Shown here: piece by piece, positions 34,913-47,100 of the stretch
Layout: every line of letters begins with the position of its first letter
How positions within the stretch are numbered: position 1 is the first letter of the stretch
Origin: Streptomyces seoulensis
Lineage (GTDB): Bacteria; Actinomycetota; Actinomycetes; Streptomycetales; Streptomycetaceae
Assembly (NCBI RefSeq): GCF_004328625.1
Contig: NZ_CP032229.1
Location: 5,890,001-5,954,000, forward strand
DNA: 64,000 bases
Reading direction: 5' to 3'
The notes under the pieces: model-generated
Told to the model about the DNA's origin: nothing
Database searches by the model: none
Seen by the model: only the letters and a program-made list of their open reading frames with translations
Made by a program: the position numbers and the translations under genes

Positions 34913-37900
34913 TCACGGCCGGCCGGCCGGCTGCGCGGGCAGTGTGCGCACCGCGACGAAGCGGGCTGGGATCTGGTAGTCGGGCAGGGACTCGGCGAGG
35001 TACTCGACGAGTTCGCCGTCGTCCGGCACGACGGAGCCCGTGCGCGCCACGAGGTAGGCGTGCAGCTCGCCGTCGGCGCTGACGACCGCCGCCTCAGCGA
35101 TCCCCCGGTGCGCGGTCAGACGGGCACGCGTCTCGTACGGCGCGACGCGGAAGCCCGAGACGGTCGGCCAGGTCCCCGACGGGCCCAGGACCTCGAAGCC
35201 GGCGGTGGTGTGCCGGGCCCGGTGGCCGGTGGGGGCGGGTTCCGCGCCGTCGCCGCACGCGAGGTGCAGCTCACCGGGGACGCCGGCGGGCAGCGGCTCG
35301 CCCCGGCCGTCCAGCAGCGTGGCCGCGACGCCGGGCACGGCGTGGCCGACCGGCACCACGACCTCGGAGTCCGCCGGGGCCGTGCCGTGCGGCCGGTACA
35401 GGGCCAGCGGCAGCTCCGGGGTGCCGAACCCCACGGCCACCCGCACACCGGCGCGGGATGCCGCGCGCAGGGCGCCGGGGTCCAGATCGGGCCCGATCGC
35501 GAGGACGGCGGCGGTGCCGTGCGCCACGGCTTCACAGTGGTGGGCGAGCAGCGTGTTGACGGTCGTATCAGACAGCAGGACGGCAGAGAAAGGCCTGTGA
35601 CGAGTCGTCAGCAGTGCGGCCAGCTCGGCGGCCGAGCGCGGAGGTGTCTCCGTGAGGACGAGGGTGCCGCCACGGGCGAGCGTGGTCCACACCTCAAGGA
35701 GGAACAGGGCGCTGTCGGCCTCGGCGGCCTGCGGGACCTCGTCCGCCGCGAACCCGAGCGCGTCGAGTGCGGCGAGCGCGCCGGCGAGCGCGCCGTGCGT
35801 GATCTCGGCACGGCCCGCCAGGGCCAGTACCTCACCGCCGGCCGGGCGCCGGCCGACCGGCCTCGTGGAGGGTGCCCCGCCCCGCGTCATGCCCTCGGTG
35901 AGGAGGGTCTCCCCGGCGCCGGGCTCGGTGCCGGGGGCGAGGACCCGCGCCGGGGTACCGGTACGGGCGGCGGCCAGGAGCGCCGCGACCAGATCGGTGC
36001 CGGGACGCAGCGCCAGGGCGACGCGAGGGCTGGGCCCTGCCTCCCGGCCGGGCAACGACCGCGCCAACTCCTCCGCAAGAAGGCCGAGTTCGCCATAGGT
36101 GACGATGCCGTGGGCCGTCCTCAGGGCGGGTGCGCCGGGGCGCTCGGTGATCTGCCGCTCCACGAGGTCCAGGACGCCGCCGGCGGCGGGCTCGGCCTGC
36201 GCGGCGGGCACCGGGTCCGCGCCGGTCAGCGGGAACCTGGACACCCGCAGGTCGGGCCGGTCGAGCGCGGCGCGCAGCAGATCGCGGTAGGCGCGCACCA
36301 TGCTCCGCATCGTCCCGGCGTCGAAGAGGTCGGTGGCGTACTCCCAGATGATGGTCAGCGAGTCGTCCTCGCTGCTGGGACGCTTGCCCACGCGCTGCTC
36401 GGCCCGGGGGATGGCCACGATGTTCAGGTCGGCCTTGGCGGACCCGTTGTGCTCCATGCGCACCTCGCCCTTGAGACCGGCGAAGTCGAGGTCGGGCACG
36501 GCGGAGTCGTGGAAGCTGAACATCGCCGAGAACAGCGGGTTGCGCGAGAGGTCACGCGCGGGGGCGACGGCCTTGACGAGCCGCTGCAACGGCACGTCCT
36601 GCCAGGCGTATCCCTCGACCGCGGTGCCGTGGACCTGCTCCAGCAGCTGCCGGAACGTGGGGTCGTCCGCCAGACGGACCCGCAGCGGCACCGTGTTGAC
36701 CATCATCCCGATCAGCCGCTCGGCCTCGGCCAGCCTGCGGTTGGCCACGCCGACGCCGAGCACGAAGTCGGTCTGGTCCGCGTAGCGCGACAGCAGGGCG
36801 GCGAACGTGGTCAGCATCAGCGAGTAGAGGGTGACCCCGAACTTCCTGGCCCCCTCGCGCAGGCGGTGGTACTCGTCGGGGTCGAGGGTCAGCCGCACGA
36901 CGTCGCCGCGGAAGGTGAACTCGGGCGGCCGGGGCCGGTCGGTGGGGAGTTCGAGGGCCGCGGGGGCTCCCTCCAGCTCGTGCCGCCAGTGGTCCAGATA
37001 GTGTTCCATGACCGGGCCGTCCAGCCAGGACCGCTGCCACGCGGCGAGGTCGGCGAACTGGAAGCGGGGCTCCGCCGGGGCGGTGGCACCCTCGGCGAAC
37101 ACGGCGTACAGCCGCGTGAGTTCACCGACGAAGACGGCGAACGACCAGCCGTCGTGCACCAGATGGTGCTCCACATGGATGAGCCGGTACGAGTCCGGGG
37201 CGTCCCTGGCCACGACCCACCGGGCCAGCGGAGGCTTCTCCAGGTCGAACGGTTCGGCCTGCTCGCGGGCCGACAGGTCGAGCCACGCCTGCTCACGCTC
37301 GGCCTCCGGCAGCGCCGTGAGATCGACCAGGGGCACCTCGATGTCGATGGCGTCCATCTCGACCGGGCACTGCGTGGGGACCCCGTCGACCTCGCGGAAG
37401 GCGGTGCGCAGGATCTCGTGCCGCCGGACCAGCTCGACGAGGGCGGCGCGCAGCGCGGCCATGTCCAGGCGTCCGCGCAGCGTGAGCGTGGCCTGCATCC
37501 GGTACGCCTGGTTGCTGGGCGAGAGCTGCTCCAGGAACCAGACCCGCTCCTGCGGGAAGGACAGCGGGATAGGCCGGGTGCGGTCGGCATGCCGCATCGG
37601 CGGCGGGGCGGGGACGGCCTCGGCGTCGTCGAGGGGGGTGTCGCCGTCGACGAGCGCGGCGATCCGGCGGGGGGTGGCGAGCCGGAAGAGGTGGGAGAGG
37701 GGGATGTCGGCGCCGAGATCGGCGCGGATGCGGGCGGCGAGCCGCCCCACCAGCAGGGAGTGGCCGCCGAGCTGGAAGAAGTCGTCGGTGGCGCCGGCCG
37801 GTGTGCCGCCGAGCAGTTCCGACATCAGCGCGGCGACGGCCGCCTCGGTGGGCGTGGCCGGCTCGTCACCGCTGCTGACCTCCGACCGGTACGGCGACGG

Positions 37901-39325
37901 CAGCGCCTCGCGGTCCACCTTGCCGCTCGGCGTGAGCGGGAGCGCGGGCAGCACCACCACGGTGGACGGCACCATGTGCGCGGGCAGGGTCTCGCCGCAC
38001 CAGCTCCGCAGCTCGGCGGGGTGCGCCTGCTCGCCGGAAGCGGACACATAGCCGACCAGGACGGTGCCCCGGGCCACCACGACGGCGTCGCGGACGGCGG
38101 GATGGGCCCGCAGCACCTCGGCGATCTCGCCCGGCTCCACCCGGAAGCCCCGGATCTTGACCTGGTGATCGGCGCGCCCGGCGTACAGGTAGCGGCCGTC
38201 GGGCAGTTGGCGGGCCAGGTCGCCGGTGCGGTAGGCGCGGGCGCCGTCGGCGGGGACGAAGCGCTCCGCCGTCAGGGCGGGCCGGCCGAGATAGCCGCGG
38301 GTCACGCCGACGCCGGAGACGACCAGTTCGCCGACCTCGCCGGCGGGCACCGGCACCCCGGCCTGGTCCAGCAGGTCCACCCGCACGCCCGGCAGGGGGC
38401 GTCCGATGTCGGGCGTCCCGGACCCGCTGACCTCACCCGTGGTGGCGACGATGGAGATCTCGGTCGGCCCGTACGCGTTGAAGACGCGCCGGCCCCGGCC
38501 CCAGCGGGCCACTAGCTCCGCGGGGAGTGCCTCGCCGCCGCAGACCAGGGTGCGCAGCGCGGGCAGTTCGGCGTCGGGGAGCGCGGCGAGGACGGACGGC
38601 GGCAGCAGGGTGAAGGTCACCCCGAAGCGGTCCATCAGCTCCACCAGTCCGGGGCCGGACATCACGCTGTCGGCATCCGCCAGCACCAGTGCAGCCCCGC
38701 TGGTCAGAGCGACCCCGGTCTCCAGGACCGAGGCGTCGAAGCTCGACGGGGCGAACTGCAGGACGCGGTCGCCGGACCCCACCCCCCACTCGGTGAGCAT
38801 CCCGGCGACCGTGGCGGCGGCACTGCCGTGTTCGACCAGGACACCCTTGGGCTTCCCGGTGGAACCGGAGGTGTAGATGACGTAGGCCAGGTCACCGCGG
38901 CCGGCGCCGTCCAGGTCGGCGGAGCCGTCGGGCAGCGTCTCGTCGGCGGCTTCCGGGGCCAGGACCCGGATGTCGCCCGGCAGTCGCCGCGCCGTGTCCT
39001 CGTCCGCGATCACCAGGGTGACGCCGGAGTCGCGCAGCATGTACTCCAGCCGGTCCTGCGGATAGGCCGGATCGAGCGGAACCCAGGCGGCGCCGGACCG
39101 CATGACGCCGAGCAGCGCGGTGGGCAGGGCCGGCCCCCGGCTCACACAGACGCCGACCAGCGTCCCCGGACCGGCGCCGGCGGCCCGCAGGCGGTGCGCG
39201 AGCACGGCCGAGCGGTGCCGCAGCTCGCCGTAGGTCGTGGTGCCGCCCGACCACAGCAGGGCGGGCGCGTCCGGGGAGCGCAGGGCGTGCTCGAGGAACG
39301 CCTCGTACAGCAGGGGAGTCTTCAT
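34913..39325 (-). CDS. NRPS, A-T-C followed by a degenerate A domain
   Basis: A 1470-residue NRPS. Residues 1-500 form an A domain with all cores ([30 protein letters not shown]); pocket by eye DALLVGAIV plus Lys, a hydrophobic type. A carrier (LGGHSLLVG) and a C domain (HHLVHDG) follow. From about residue 1049 to the end (bases 34916-36181) the sequence still resembles an A domain, but the P-loop core, the YGPTE core, the YRTGD core and the catalytic Lys core (ends PAQPAGRP) are lost, and no carrier follows. The last module therefore cannot load itself. ATG overlaps the previous stop. Confidence 0.92.
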   Translation of the reverse strand: MKTPLLYEAFLEHALRSPDAPALLWSGGTTTYGELRHRSAVLAHRLRAAGAGPGTLVGVCVSRGPALPTALLGVMRSGAAWVPLDPAYPQDRLEYMLRDSGVTLVIADEDTARRLPGDIRVLAPEAADETLPDGSADLDGAGRGDLAYVIYTSGSTGKPKGVLVEHGSAAATVAGMLTEWGVGSGDRVLQFAPSSFDASVLETGVALTSGAALVLADADSVMSGPGLVELMDRFGVTFTLLPPSVLAALPDAELPALRTLVCGGEALPAELVARWGRGRRVFNAYGPTEISIVATTGEVSGSGTPDIGRPLPGVRVDLLDQAGVPVPAGEVGELVVSGVGVTRGYLGRPALTAERFVPADGARAYRTGDLARQLPDGRYLYAGRADHQVKIRGFRVEPGEIAEVLRAHPAVRDAVVVARGTVLVGYVSASGEQAHPAELRSWCGETLPAHMVPSTVVVLPALPLTPSGKVDREALPSPYRSEVSSGDEPATPTEAAVAALMSELLGGTPAGATDDFFQLGGHSLLVGRLAARIRADLGADIPLSHLFRLATPRRIAALVDGDTPLDDAEAVPAPPPMRHADRTRPIPLSFPQERVWFLEQLSPSNQAYRMQATLTLRGRLDMAALRAALVELVRRHEILRTAFREVDGVPTQCPVEMDAIDIEVPLVDLTALPEAEREQAWLDLSAREQAEPFDLEKPPLARWVVARDAPDSYRLIHVEHHLVHDGWSFAVFVGELTRLYAVFAEGATAPAEPRFQFADLAAWQRSWLDGPVMEHYLDHWRHELEGAPAALELPTDRPRPPEFTFRGDVVRLTLDPDEYHRLREGARKFGVTLYSLMLTTFAALLSRYADQTDFVLGVGVANRRLAEAERLIGMMVNTVPLRVRLADDPTFRQLLEQVHGTAVEGYAWQDVPLQRLVKAVAPARDLSRNPLFSAMFSFHDSAVPDLDFAGLKGEVRMEHNGSAKADLNIVAIPRAEQRVGKRPSSEDDSLTIIWEYATDLFDAGTMRSMVRAYRDLLRAALDRPDLRVSRFPLTGADPVPAAQAEPAAGGVLDLVERQITERPGAPALRTAHGIVTYGELGLLAEELARSLPGREAGPSPRVALALRPGTDLVAALLAAARTGTPARVLAPGTEPGAGETLLTEGMTRGGAPSTRPVGRRPAGGEVLALAGRAEITHGALAGALAALDALGFAADEVPQAAEADSALFLLEVWTTLARGGTLVLTETPPRSAAELAALLTTRHRPFSAVLLSDTTVNTLLAHHCEAVAHGTAAVLAIGPDLDPGALRAASRAGVRVAVGFGTPELPLALYRPHGTAPADSEVVVPVGHAVPGVAATLLDGRGEPLPAGVPGELHLACGDGAEPAPTGHRARHTTAGFEVLGPSGTWPTVSGFRVAPYETRARLTAHRGIAEAAVVSADGELHAYLVARTGSVVPDDGELVEYLAESLPDYQIPARFVAVRTLPAQPAGRP

Positions 39326-42300
39326 CGCTTCGTACCTCGTTCGTCGTCCACGGGGCTGGGGGCGGGGGAGGCGTCCGCGAGGAGCCGGTGCGCCTCGTCG
39401 TCGGACATCGCCTCGATCTCGGCGAGGATCAGGTCGTGCAGGTACTCCGCCGTCCCGGCGACGGTCGGACGCTCGAAGATCACGCTCAGCGGCAGCGCGG
39501 TGTCGAACGCCTGCCGCATCCGGTTCACGGCCCGGGTGGCGATCAGGGAATGGCCGCCCAGGGCGAAGAAGTCGTCGAAGACGCCGACGCGGGGCAGGGA
39601 CAGCACGTCCGCCCAGATGTCGGCCACGACGCGCTCGGTCTCGTCGCGCGGGGCGACGTGGTCCGCCGTCTCGTGGTCGGCGGGGTCGGGTTCGGGCAGC
39701 AGCGAGGGGCTGAGCTTGCCGCTGGCCGAGCGGGGCAGCGCGGGGAGCACGGTGATCGTGGCGGGCATCGCGTACCCGGGCAGCCGCTGGGACAGGTGCT
39801 CGCGCAGCTCGGGCACGGCCGCCGGGACGCCGCCGAGGGTGAGGTAGGCGGCCAGCCGGAGGTCGCCGGACGGCGCGCGGCGGGTCACCACCGCCGCGTC
39901 GGCCACCGCGGGATGGTCGCGGAGCGCGGCCTCGACCTCCCCCAGCTCCACCCGGACACCGCGCACCTTCACCTGGCGGTCCATCCGCTCCAGGTAGCTG
40001 AAGGTGCCGTCCGGATGCAGCCGGCCCCGGTCACCGGTGCGGTACACGCGCTCGCCGGACCGGTAGGGATGCGGGACGAAGGCGCCCGCCGTCTTCGCGG
40101 GATCGCCCAGGTAACCACGGGCCAGACCGGTCCCGGCGATGCACAGTTCGCCGGGCACGCCGGGCGGCAGGGGAGCCAGGCGGTGGTCGAGAACCAGTAC
40201 CTCGTTGTTGTCCATCGGCCGTCCGAGACTGACCGCGCCGGTGCCGTGCGCGTCCCGTGGGCCGCAGATGTGGAAGGTCGAGTCGATCGACACCTCCGTG
40301 GCGCCCCAGGTGTTGTCCAGCGTGACCGCGTCGCCGAACGCCTCGCGGAATCGCCGCACGAGCGAGGGGCGCAGGGCCTCACCGCTGGAGAGGACGCTGC
40401 GCAGGTTCCGGCGCAGCGCGACGGTGTCGTCCGGGGTGAGTTCCTCCAGGAAGAGGTCGAGGACGCTGGGTACGAACTGGACATGGACGGCCCGGTGGCG
40501 CACGGCCGCGTCGACCAGGGCGCGCGGATCGCGGTGCAGGCCCGGCGGCAGCAGTGCCACCGTGCCGCCGTGGATCAGCGGCCAGAGGATCTCGACGGCC
40601 GCGTCGTCGAACGGCAGGGTCGTCTTGTGCAGGACCGTCTCGCCCGGACGGAGTCCGTGCCTGCGCTGCATCCACGCCATGCGGTTGGCCCAGCCCCGGT
40701 GCGTGCAGGCCACGCCCTTGGGACGGCCGGTCGAGCCGGACGTGTAGTAGACCGCGCAGAGGTGGTCGGGGTGGACGGAGACCGGCGTCGGCGCGGCCCG
40801 CTCCAGCGGGTCGACGGTGAGCGGGACGGCACCCGCGGCCGTGACGGTGCCGGCGTGGTCCCCGGCGACCAGGCAGACCGGCGCACCGGCGTCGGTGAGG
40901 AGGGTGGCGATCCGGGAGTCCGGGGTGGCGGTCTCGATGGGCAGGTAGGCACCGCCCGCCTTGAGGATGCCCAGCAGACCGACGACCATCGCGACCGACC
41001 GGTCGATCAGCAGGCCCACCGGTGTGTCGGGCCCGACCCCGTGGGCGGTCAGCCGGCGGGCGACGGCGTTGGCCGCCGCCTCCAGGTCCGCGTAGCTCGT
41101 CGGGGTGCCGTCGGCGTCCACCAGGGCGACCGCGTCGGGCTGGGCGGCCGCCCGGAGGGACACCGCGTCGTGCAGGGTGTGCGGGGGAGCGTCGTCGGAC
41201 GGGCGCAGGACCAGGGCGCGCAGGGCGTCCTCCTCCGCGCCGGACAGCAGCGGGATGTCGTCCAGCGGGGTGTCGGGCCGCTCGGCGACATACCGCAGCA
41301 GCCGCTCCAGCCACTGGCCCAGGCGCTCCACCGTGGCGTCGTCGTACAGGTCGACGTCCCAGTTCACCCCGCACCACAGCCCGGCGGCGCTCTGCTCGAA
41401 ACTGACGCAGAGGTCGTACTTGGCGCCGTGGTACGGCATGGGGAGTTCGGTCACGGTCAGCCCCGGCAGCCGGGGTGTGCGGCGCCGGCCGGTGCGGAAG
41501 TTCACCAGGATCTGGAACAGCGGTGTACGGGACGGATCGCGCTCGGGGGCGTTCTCCTCCACGAGCCGGTCGAAGGGGACCTCGGCGTGGTCGAACGCGT
41601 CGAGCGAGACGTCGCGGAACTCCTCGACGAACCGGCGGAACGTCAGCTCCGGCCGCGGACGGCCGCGCAGCGGCAGCACGTTGATGAGCAGACCCAGCAG
41701 CCGTTCGGTCGCCGGGTCGTCACGGCGCGCGTACGTGGTGCCGGTGGTGACGTCCTGCCGGCCGGTGTAGCGGTACAGGACGGCCTGGACGGCGGCGCTC
41801 AGCAGCATCGCGGGAGTGGCCCCCACGGACCGGCCGAGCGCGGTGAGCGGTTCCGCGACCCTCGGCGGCAGCGTGAACGCGGTCCGCACCGCTCCGCGCC
41901 CGGCCCGGACGGCGGGGCGGGGGTGGTCGGTGGGCACCTCGAAGGCGGTGAAGTCCGCCAGCACGGCACGCCAGTGCCCGAGGCCGTCCGGGGCCGCCTC
42001 GTCGGCGAGGGCGTCGAGGCGCGCGGCCACGGTGCCGTAGGGCTCGGCGGGCGGGAGGACGGGGGAGGGGGCTCCGGCGGCGAAGGCCGCGTAGTCGGCT
42101 GCCAGTTCGTCGTAGACCAGAGCGCAGGACCAGTCGTCGGCGGCGACGTGATGGAGCGTGAGGACCAGGGTGTGCTCGCGGGCGCCGTGCCGGATCAGCA
42201 GCGCGCGTACGGGCGGCTCGCTCGCCAGGTCCATGGGCGTGGCCGCCTCAGCGGCCAGAGCCGCCTCCAGCGCGACGGCGTCGGCCGCCTCCGCCTCCCG

Positions 42301-42564
42301 CAGCCGGAACCGGTCGGGCGGGTGGATCACGCCGACCGGACGCGCCTCCCCGGCCACCACGCCGGTACGCAGCACCTGGTGCCGGGCGACCAGGGCGTCC
42401 AGCGCCCGGCGCAGCGCGTCACGGTCGAGGGGGCCCGCGAAGTGCAGGCGGAGCGGGATCAGGTAGTCGGAGGGGCAACTGCTCAACTGGTCGACGAACC
42501 AGGTCCGTTCCTGGTCGCGGCTGAGCGGGACCCGGACCCCGGTGTGGCCGGGGGTGGCAGACAT
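39322..42564 (-). CDS. NRPS module, C-A-T
   Basis: A 1080-residue single module. The C motif is HHVAADD (terminal Gly replaced by Asp). The A domain has [19 protein letters not shown] and SASGKLSPS; its pocket by eye is DDVQLSTID plus Lys, identical to the third A domain of the 4002-residue NRPS. Two Asp residues in the pocket suit a substrate with an extra amino group, such as 2,3-diaminobutyrate. Carrier motif LGGHSLIAT; the tail [14 protein letters not shown] resembles C-terminal docking segments. Starts ATG six bases after the stand-alone A gene. Confidence 0.92.
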   Translation of the reverse strand: MSATPGHTGVRVPLSRDQERTWFVDQLSSCPSDYLIPLRLHFAGPLDRDALRRALDALVARHQVLRTGVVAGEARPVGVIHPPDRFRLREAEAADAVALEAALAAEAATPMDLASEPPVRALLIRHGAREHTLVLTLHHVAADDWSCALVYDELAADYAAFAAGAPSPVLPPAEPYGTVAARLDALADEAAPDGLGHWRAVLADFTAFEVPTDHPRPAVRAGRGAVRTAFTLPPRVAEPLTALGRSVGATPAMLLSAAVQAVLYRYTGRQDVTTGTTYARRDDPATERLLGLLINVLPLRGRPRPELTFRRFVEEFRDVSLDAFDHAEVPFDRLVEENAPERDPSRTPLFQILVNFRTGRRRTPRLPGLTVTELPMPYHGAKYDLCVSFEQSAAGLWCGVNWDVDLYDDATVERLGQWLERLLRYVAERPDTPLDDIPLLSGAEEDALRALVLRPSDDAPPHTLHDAVSLRAAAQPDAVALVDADGTPTSYADLEAAANAVARRLTAHGVGPDTPVGLLIDRSVAMVVGLLGILKAGGAYLPIETATPDSRIATLLTDAGAPVCLVAGDHAGTVTAAGAVPLTVDPLERAAPTPVSVHPDHLCAVYYTSGSTGRPKGVACTHRGWANRMAWMQRRHGLRPGETVLHKTTLPFDDAAVEILWPLIHGGTVALLPPGLHRDPRALVDAAVRHRAVHVQFVPSVLDLFLEELTPDDTVALRRNLRSVLSSGEALRPSLVRRFREAFGDAVTLDNTWGATEVSIDSTFHICGPRDAHGTGAVSLGRPMDNNEVLVLDHRLAPLPPGVPGELCIAGTGLARGYLGDPAKTAGAFVPHPYRSGERVYRTGDRGRLHPDGTFSYLERMDRQVKVRGVRVELGEVEAALRDHPAVADAAVVTRRAPSGDLRLAAYLTLGGVPAAVPELREHLSQRLPGYAMPATITVLPALPRSASGKLSPSLLPEPDPADHETADHVAPRDETERVVADIWADVLSLPRVGVFDDFFALGGHSLIATRAVNRMRQAFDTALPLSVIFERPTVAGTAEYLHDLILAEIEAMSDDEAHRLLADASPAPSPVDDERGTKR

Positions 42565-42570
42565 GTGCGA

Positions 42571-44136
42571 TCAGATCCTCTCGGGCAGGGCGGCCGGGCC
42601 GGCGGGCAGGGGAATGACGTCGAGCACGGCGAGACTGCCGCGCCCCCAGGCCGGCTCGGGCAGCCGGCGCCGGTCCTCTTTTCCGTTGGCGTCCAGGGGG
42701 AGTCCGTCGAGCGCGACGTACTCGGAGGGCAGCATGTGGCGCGGCAGCCGCCCGGCCAGGAAGCGGTGCACCTCGGCCGCGTGCAGCGGGCCGGCGGCGC
42801 GCGGGACGACATAGGCGACGACGCGTCTGTCGCCGGGCGGCGCGACACGTGCGGTGACCAGGCAGGCGTGCACCCCGGGCGCCTCGCCGAGCGCGGCCTC
42901 GATCTCTCCGGGCTCGATGCGGAAGCCCCGTATCTTGACCTGCTGGTCGGCCCGGCCCGCGAACTCCACGGTGCCGTCGGGGCGTTTGCGGGCGAGGTCA
43001 CCGCTGCGGTAGGCACGCCGGCCGGTCCCGGCGTCGGTGACGTAGCGGTCCGCCGTCAGCTCGGCGCGGTCGTGGTAGCCGCGGGACACCGTCTCCCCCG
43101 CGATCCACAGTTCTCCGGTCTCACCGGGGGGCAGCGGACGGCCGCGTTCGTCCATGACGTGCAGGCTCGTGCCGGGGATCGGGGTGCCCAGCGGCAGCGG
43201 GGACTCCACCTGGTCCGGGTCGGTGAGCAGGCGGCGGCAGACGGCGACGGTCGTCTCGGTCGGCCCGTAGATGTGCGCCACCGTCAGCCCCGGGTTGGCG
43301 CTCAGCACGCGACGTACCCGGGCCGGGGACACGACGTCCCCGCCGGTGATCACCGTACGCAGCGGAGCCAGCGCCTCGGGCGCGTCCTCGGCGATCCGGT
43401 GGAAGAGGCCCGCCGAGAGCCAGAGATCGGTCACGCCCTCGGCGGCCAGGACGCCGCCGAGTTCCGCCGGAGTCAGCATGCTGTCCGGCGGGAAGGCCAG
43501 GCAGGCCCCGCGCAGCAGCACCCCCCAGATCTCCAGCACCGACGCGTCGAACGAGAAGGAGCTGCTCTGCAGCATGGTGCGTCCGGGCCCCAGCGCGACG
43601 AAGTCCTGCCGCAGCGCGAATGCGGTGACGTTGCGCTGCTCGACCAGGACCGCCTTGGGCAGTCCGGTCGATCCCGAGGTGTACATCGCGTACGCCAGGT
43701 CGGCGGGGTCGGCCTGCCGGGCCGCGCCGGAGGGGAGCGGGCCGGTGTCGTCCGCGTCGTCGGCGTCCGGAGCCGGGGCCAGGACCACACAGTCCGCGAG
43801 AGCGGGCGGCAGGTCGGCGTCGGCGACCAGGACCCGGATGCCGCTGTCCCGCCGCATGTGCGCCAGCCGCTTCCCGGGGTAGGCCAGGTCGAACGGCACA
43901 TAGGCGCAGCCCGCCCGCAGCACACCCAGGATCGCCACCACGAACTGGGGCGACGGGGTGGCGGCCACCCCGACCAGCTCCCGGTGCCGTACGCCGAGCC
44001 CGGTCAGCCGGCGGGCGAGGCGCGTCGCCGCCCGGTCCAGTTCGCCGTACGTCATCCGGGTGCCGGGCGCGCGCAGCGCCACGGCGTCCGGGGTGCGCAC
44101 CGCCCACCGCCGGAAGGCGTCGTCGATCGTCACCAT
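42571..44136 (-). CDS. Stand-alone NRPS adenylation protein
   Basis: A 521-residue A domain without carrier. Cores: YTSGSTGLPKAV, HIYGPTE, YRSGDLA, DANGKEDRR; pocket by eye DALWIGIVA plus Lys, hydrophobic and somewhat valine-like. The C-terminus after the Lys core is short (SLAVLDVIPLPAG). It must load a carrier in trans; the only free carrier in the operon is the PCP at 56386-56646. ATG overlaps the end of the large NRPS by seven bases. Confidence 0.92.
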   Translation of the reverse strand: MVTIDDAFRRWAVRTPDAVALRAPGTRMTYGELDRAATRLARRLTGLGVRHRELVGVAATPSPQFVVAILGVLRAGCAYVPFDLAYPGKRLAHMRRDSGIRVLVADADLPPALADCVVLAPAPDADDADDTGPLPSGAARQADPADLAYAMYTSGSTGLPKAVLVEQRNVTAFALRQDFVALGPGRTMLQSSSFSFDASVLEIWGVLLRGACLAFPPDSMLTPAELGGVLAAEGVTDLWLSAGLFHRIAEDAPEALAPLRTVITGGDVVSPARVRRVLSANPGLTVAHIYGPTETTVAVCRRLLTDPDQVESPLPLGTPIPGTSLHVMDERGRPLPPGETGELWIAGETVSRGYHDRAELTADRYVTDAGTGRRAYRSGDLARKRPDGTVEFAGRADQQVKIRGFRIEPGEIEAALGEAPGVHACLVTARVAPPGDRRVVAYVVPRAAGPLHAAEVHRFLAGRLPRHMLPSEYVALDGLPLDANGKEDRRRLPEPAWGRGSLAVLDVIPLPAGPAALPERI

Positions 44137-47100
44137 CGTGCGTCCTCCAATCCGACCCCGAGGTCGTGCAGCAGTTCGCGCAGGAAGTCCTCACCGGCAT
44201 CGGAGTTGGCGGTGACGACGAGCCCCAGGCCACGGTCCGGGTCGGACCAGGTCAGGGAGCGGAAGCCGGGTACGCCTCCGGTGTGGCCGAACCAGCGGCG
44301 GTCGCCGTACGCCTTGCCGGCCGTGCCGAGGCCGCCCGGAGTGCCGGGATGGGTGCGGAGCATCTCCGCCGCCGCCTCCGCGCTCAGGAAGACCGGCCGG
44401 TCACCGGTGACCGCCCGCTGGATCTCGATGGCCGCCCGGGCCAGGTCGCGCGGTGTGGACCACAGCCCGCCCGCGGCCGACTCCGGGTACAGGTGCCAGC
44501 CCTCCGGGTACGGCGCGCCGGACGCGTCGTGGTTACGGGCGACGGTCGTGCCGGGCAGGTCCGGGACACGGGGAGCGAAGTCGCTGTCCCGCATGCCCAG
44601 CGGTCCGAGGACGAGCGTGCGCATCAAGGGGGCGAACTCCTCTCCCGTGACGTCCTGGAGCACCTGCTGCACCACGGTGAAGTTGCTGCTCGAGTACAGG
44701 TACGGCGAGCCGGGCGGGCCCACGGGACGCACCGGCGGGGTGAGGGCCGGGCCGGTGCCGCCGAGCACCTGCGCCGCGGTGGGCATCGGCAGGCCCGCGC
44801 GGTATCCGTCGTAGGACTGCGTGCCGAGTCCCGAGGTGTGGGTGAGCAGATGGCGCAGGGTGACGCCGTCGCCGGGCAGCCGCCAGGAGGTGAGCATCCG
44901 GTTGACGTCGGTGTCCAGGTCGAGCCGTCCGTCCTGGACCAGGGCCATCACCCCCAGCGCGGTGATGTGCTTGCTGACCGAGCCGACCTGGAAGACCGTC
45001 CGCTCGTCGACCCCGGCCGGGTCGTCGGCCGCGAGGGTGCCGAAGCCCCAGGCCCCCTTCAGCCCGCCGTCGGAGATCACCGCGACGGCGACTCCCGGGA
45101 CCCGGTGCCGCAGCATGGGCAGCCTCGGTGCCGGACTCCCGGCGAACAGCCGCCGGACGAACGGCTCGGCGGGCCGGCCGGCCGGGGTGCCGCCCAGGGC
45201 GGTGAGATGCCGCAGGTGCCCCTCGGCCAGGGCGCGTACCGTGCCGGGGTCGAAGTGATCGGCCGCGTAACGCCATTCGAGGCGCAGTTCGCCGTCGATC
45301 ACCGCCGCCTCGATCTCCACGAGGTGGGAGCGGAGCTGTCCGGGGTCCACGTGCTCGCCGAGTGTCCCGGCCACCGGGCGCAGGAGCGCGTCCGTGGGCT
45401 GGGCGGTGTCGCGGCGGCCGTGGTAGTTGAACGAGAGCTGGGCCGGTGGCGCCGTCGCGTCGTCCCCGCGCAGATACCGGGCGAGACCGTGGCCGAGGCC
45501 CCGGCCCGCGGGGGTGCGGGTGTGCTCGGCGACCGCGTCGGTCCAGGCGTCCAGGTCGTCGGAGCCGGGGCGGCCGAGCCGCAGCGGCTGCACGCTGGTG
45601 AACCAGCCGACGGTGCGGGTGAGGTCGATGTCGTCGAAGAGCGGCTCACGGCCGTGCCGTTCCACGTCGATGGCGACGCCGTCACCACCGGTGGCCTCGG
45701 CGAGGGTACGGGCCAGAGCGGCGAGCATCAGGTGCTCGGGCTCCGCGCCGCGCCGCGCGGCGGCCTGCCGCAGCAGGGCCGCCGTCGGAGCGGCCGCCAG
45801 GACGGCCTTCTCGGTGCGGGCACGCCCCTCGGTGTTGGTGCCGTCCTCGCGGTCCATGGGCAGTCCCGCCGCGTCCGGCCGGGGGAGTGCCCAGTAGGCG
45901 GCCTCGGCGTCGAACCCGGTGCTCTGCGCGTGTTCGCGCAGCCTGCGGGCCCAGTGCCGCACGGAGGTCGTCTTGGCGGCCGGACTCCCGCCTTCCAGCA
46001 GGGTGTTGAGATCCTCCACCAGGATGTGCCAGGACACGGTGTCGACGGCCAGGTGGTGGGCGACCAGCAGGAGCCGTCCGGAGTGCCTGAGCAGCACGCC
46101 GTGCAGCAACGGGCCACGGGCCAGGTCGAATCCGGCGTGCGCGCCCTCCACCGCCGCGTCCGTCTCCTCGGGGGCGTCCACGACCGTGAGCGGATCACCG
46201 CGGCCGTCGGCCGGCTCCAGGACCTGGTGCCAGTGCGCTCCCCGGCCGCTCCAGCTCAGCCGCAGCGCGTCGTGGTGGCCGATCAGGGTGCGCAGCGCCG
46301 CCCGCAGGGCGTCGGGACCGACCTCCGGAGCGATCTCCAGGAGGCGGCTCTGGTTGAAGCGGCCGCGGGGGCCCAGCGCGGCGTACTGCCGCTGGATCGG
46401 TCCGAGGGGGACCTCGCCGGTGACCGGGCCCTGCTCGGCGTGGACGGCGGCCGGACCGCCCAGCGCCGCCGCGTCGTCGCAGGCCGCGGCGAGAGCGGCG
46501 ACCGTGGGATGCTCGAAGACCATCTTCGGCGTGATGAGCAGGCCCGCCTCGCGCGCCTTGGCCACGGTGTGGATCAGCAGGATGGAATCCCCGCCCAGCG
46601 TACGGAAGTTGTCGTGCACGCCGACGCTCGGCACCCCGAGGACCCGGCACCAGATGCGGGCTATGGCCTCCTCGGTCGGCGTACGCGGAGCGGTACCGGA
46701 GTCCGGCGCCGCCTCCCGGGCCGCGGGGTCCGGATCGGGCAGCGCGGCCCGGTCCACCTTGCCGTTGGCGTTGAGCGGTACGGCGTCCAGGGCGACCAGG
46801 AACCTCGGCACCATGACATCGGGCAGCTCGGCGCGCAGCGCGGCCAGCGTACGGTCGGCGTCGCCGTCCCCGACGGTCCAGCCGACCAGGGTCCGGGCAC
46901 CGGCCACGGTACGGACGTCGGCGACCGCGTCCCGGACACCGGGGGCCCTGCGCAACGCGTCCTCGATCTCGCCGAGTTCGACGCGGACACCGCCGATCTT
47001 GACCTGGTGGTCGGCCCGCCCCATGAACTCCAGCACGCCGTCGGCCCGCCGGCGCCCCACGTCTCCGGTGCGGTAGAGCCGCGAGCCGGGCGGCCCGAAC

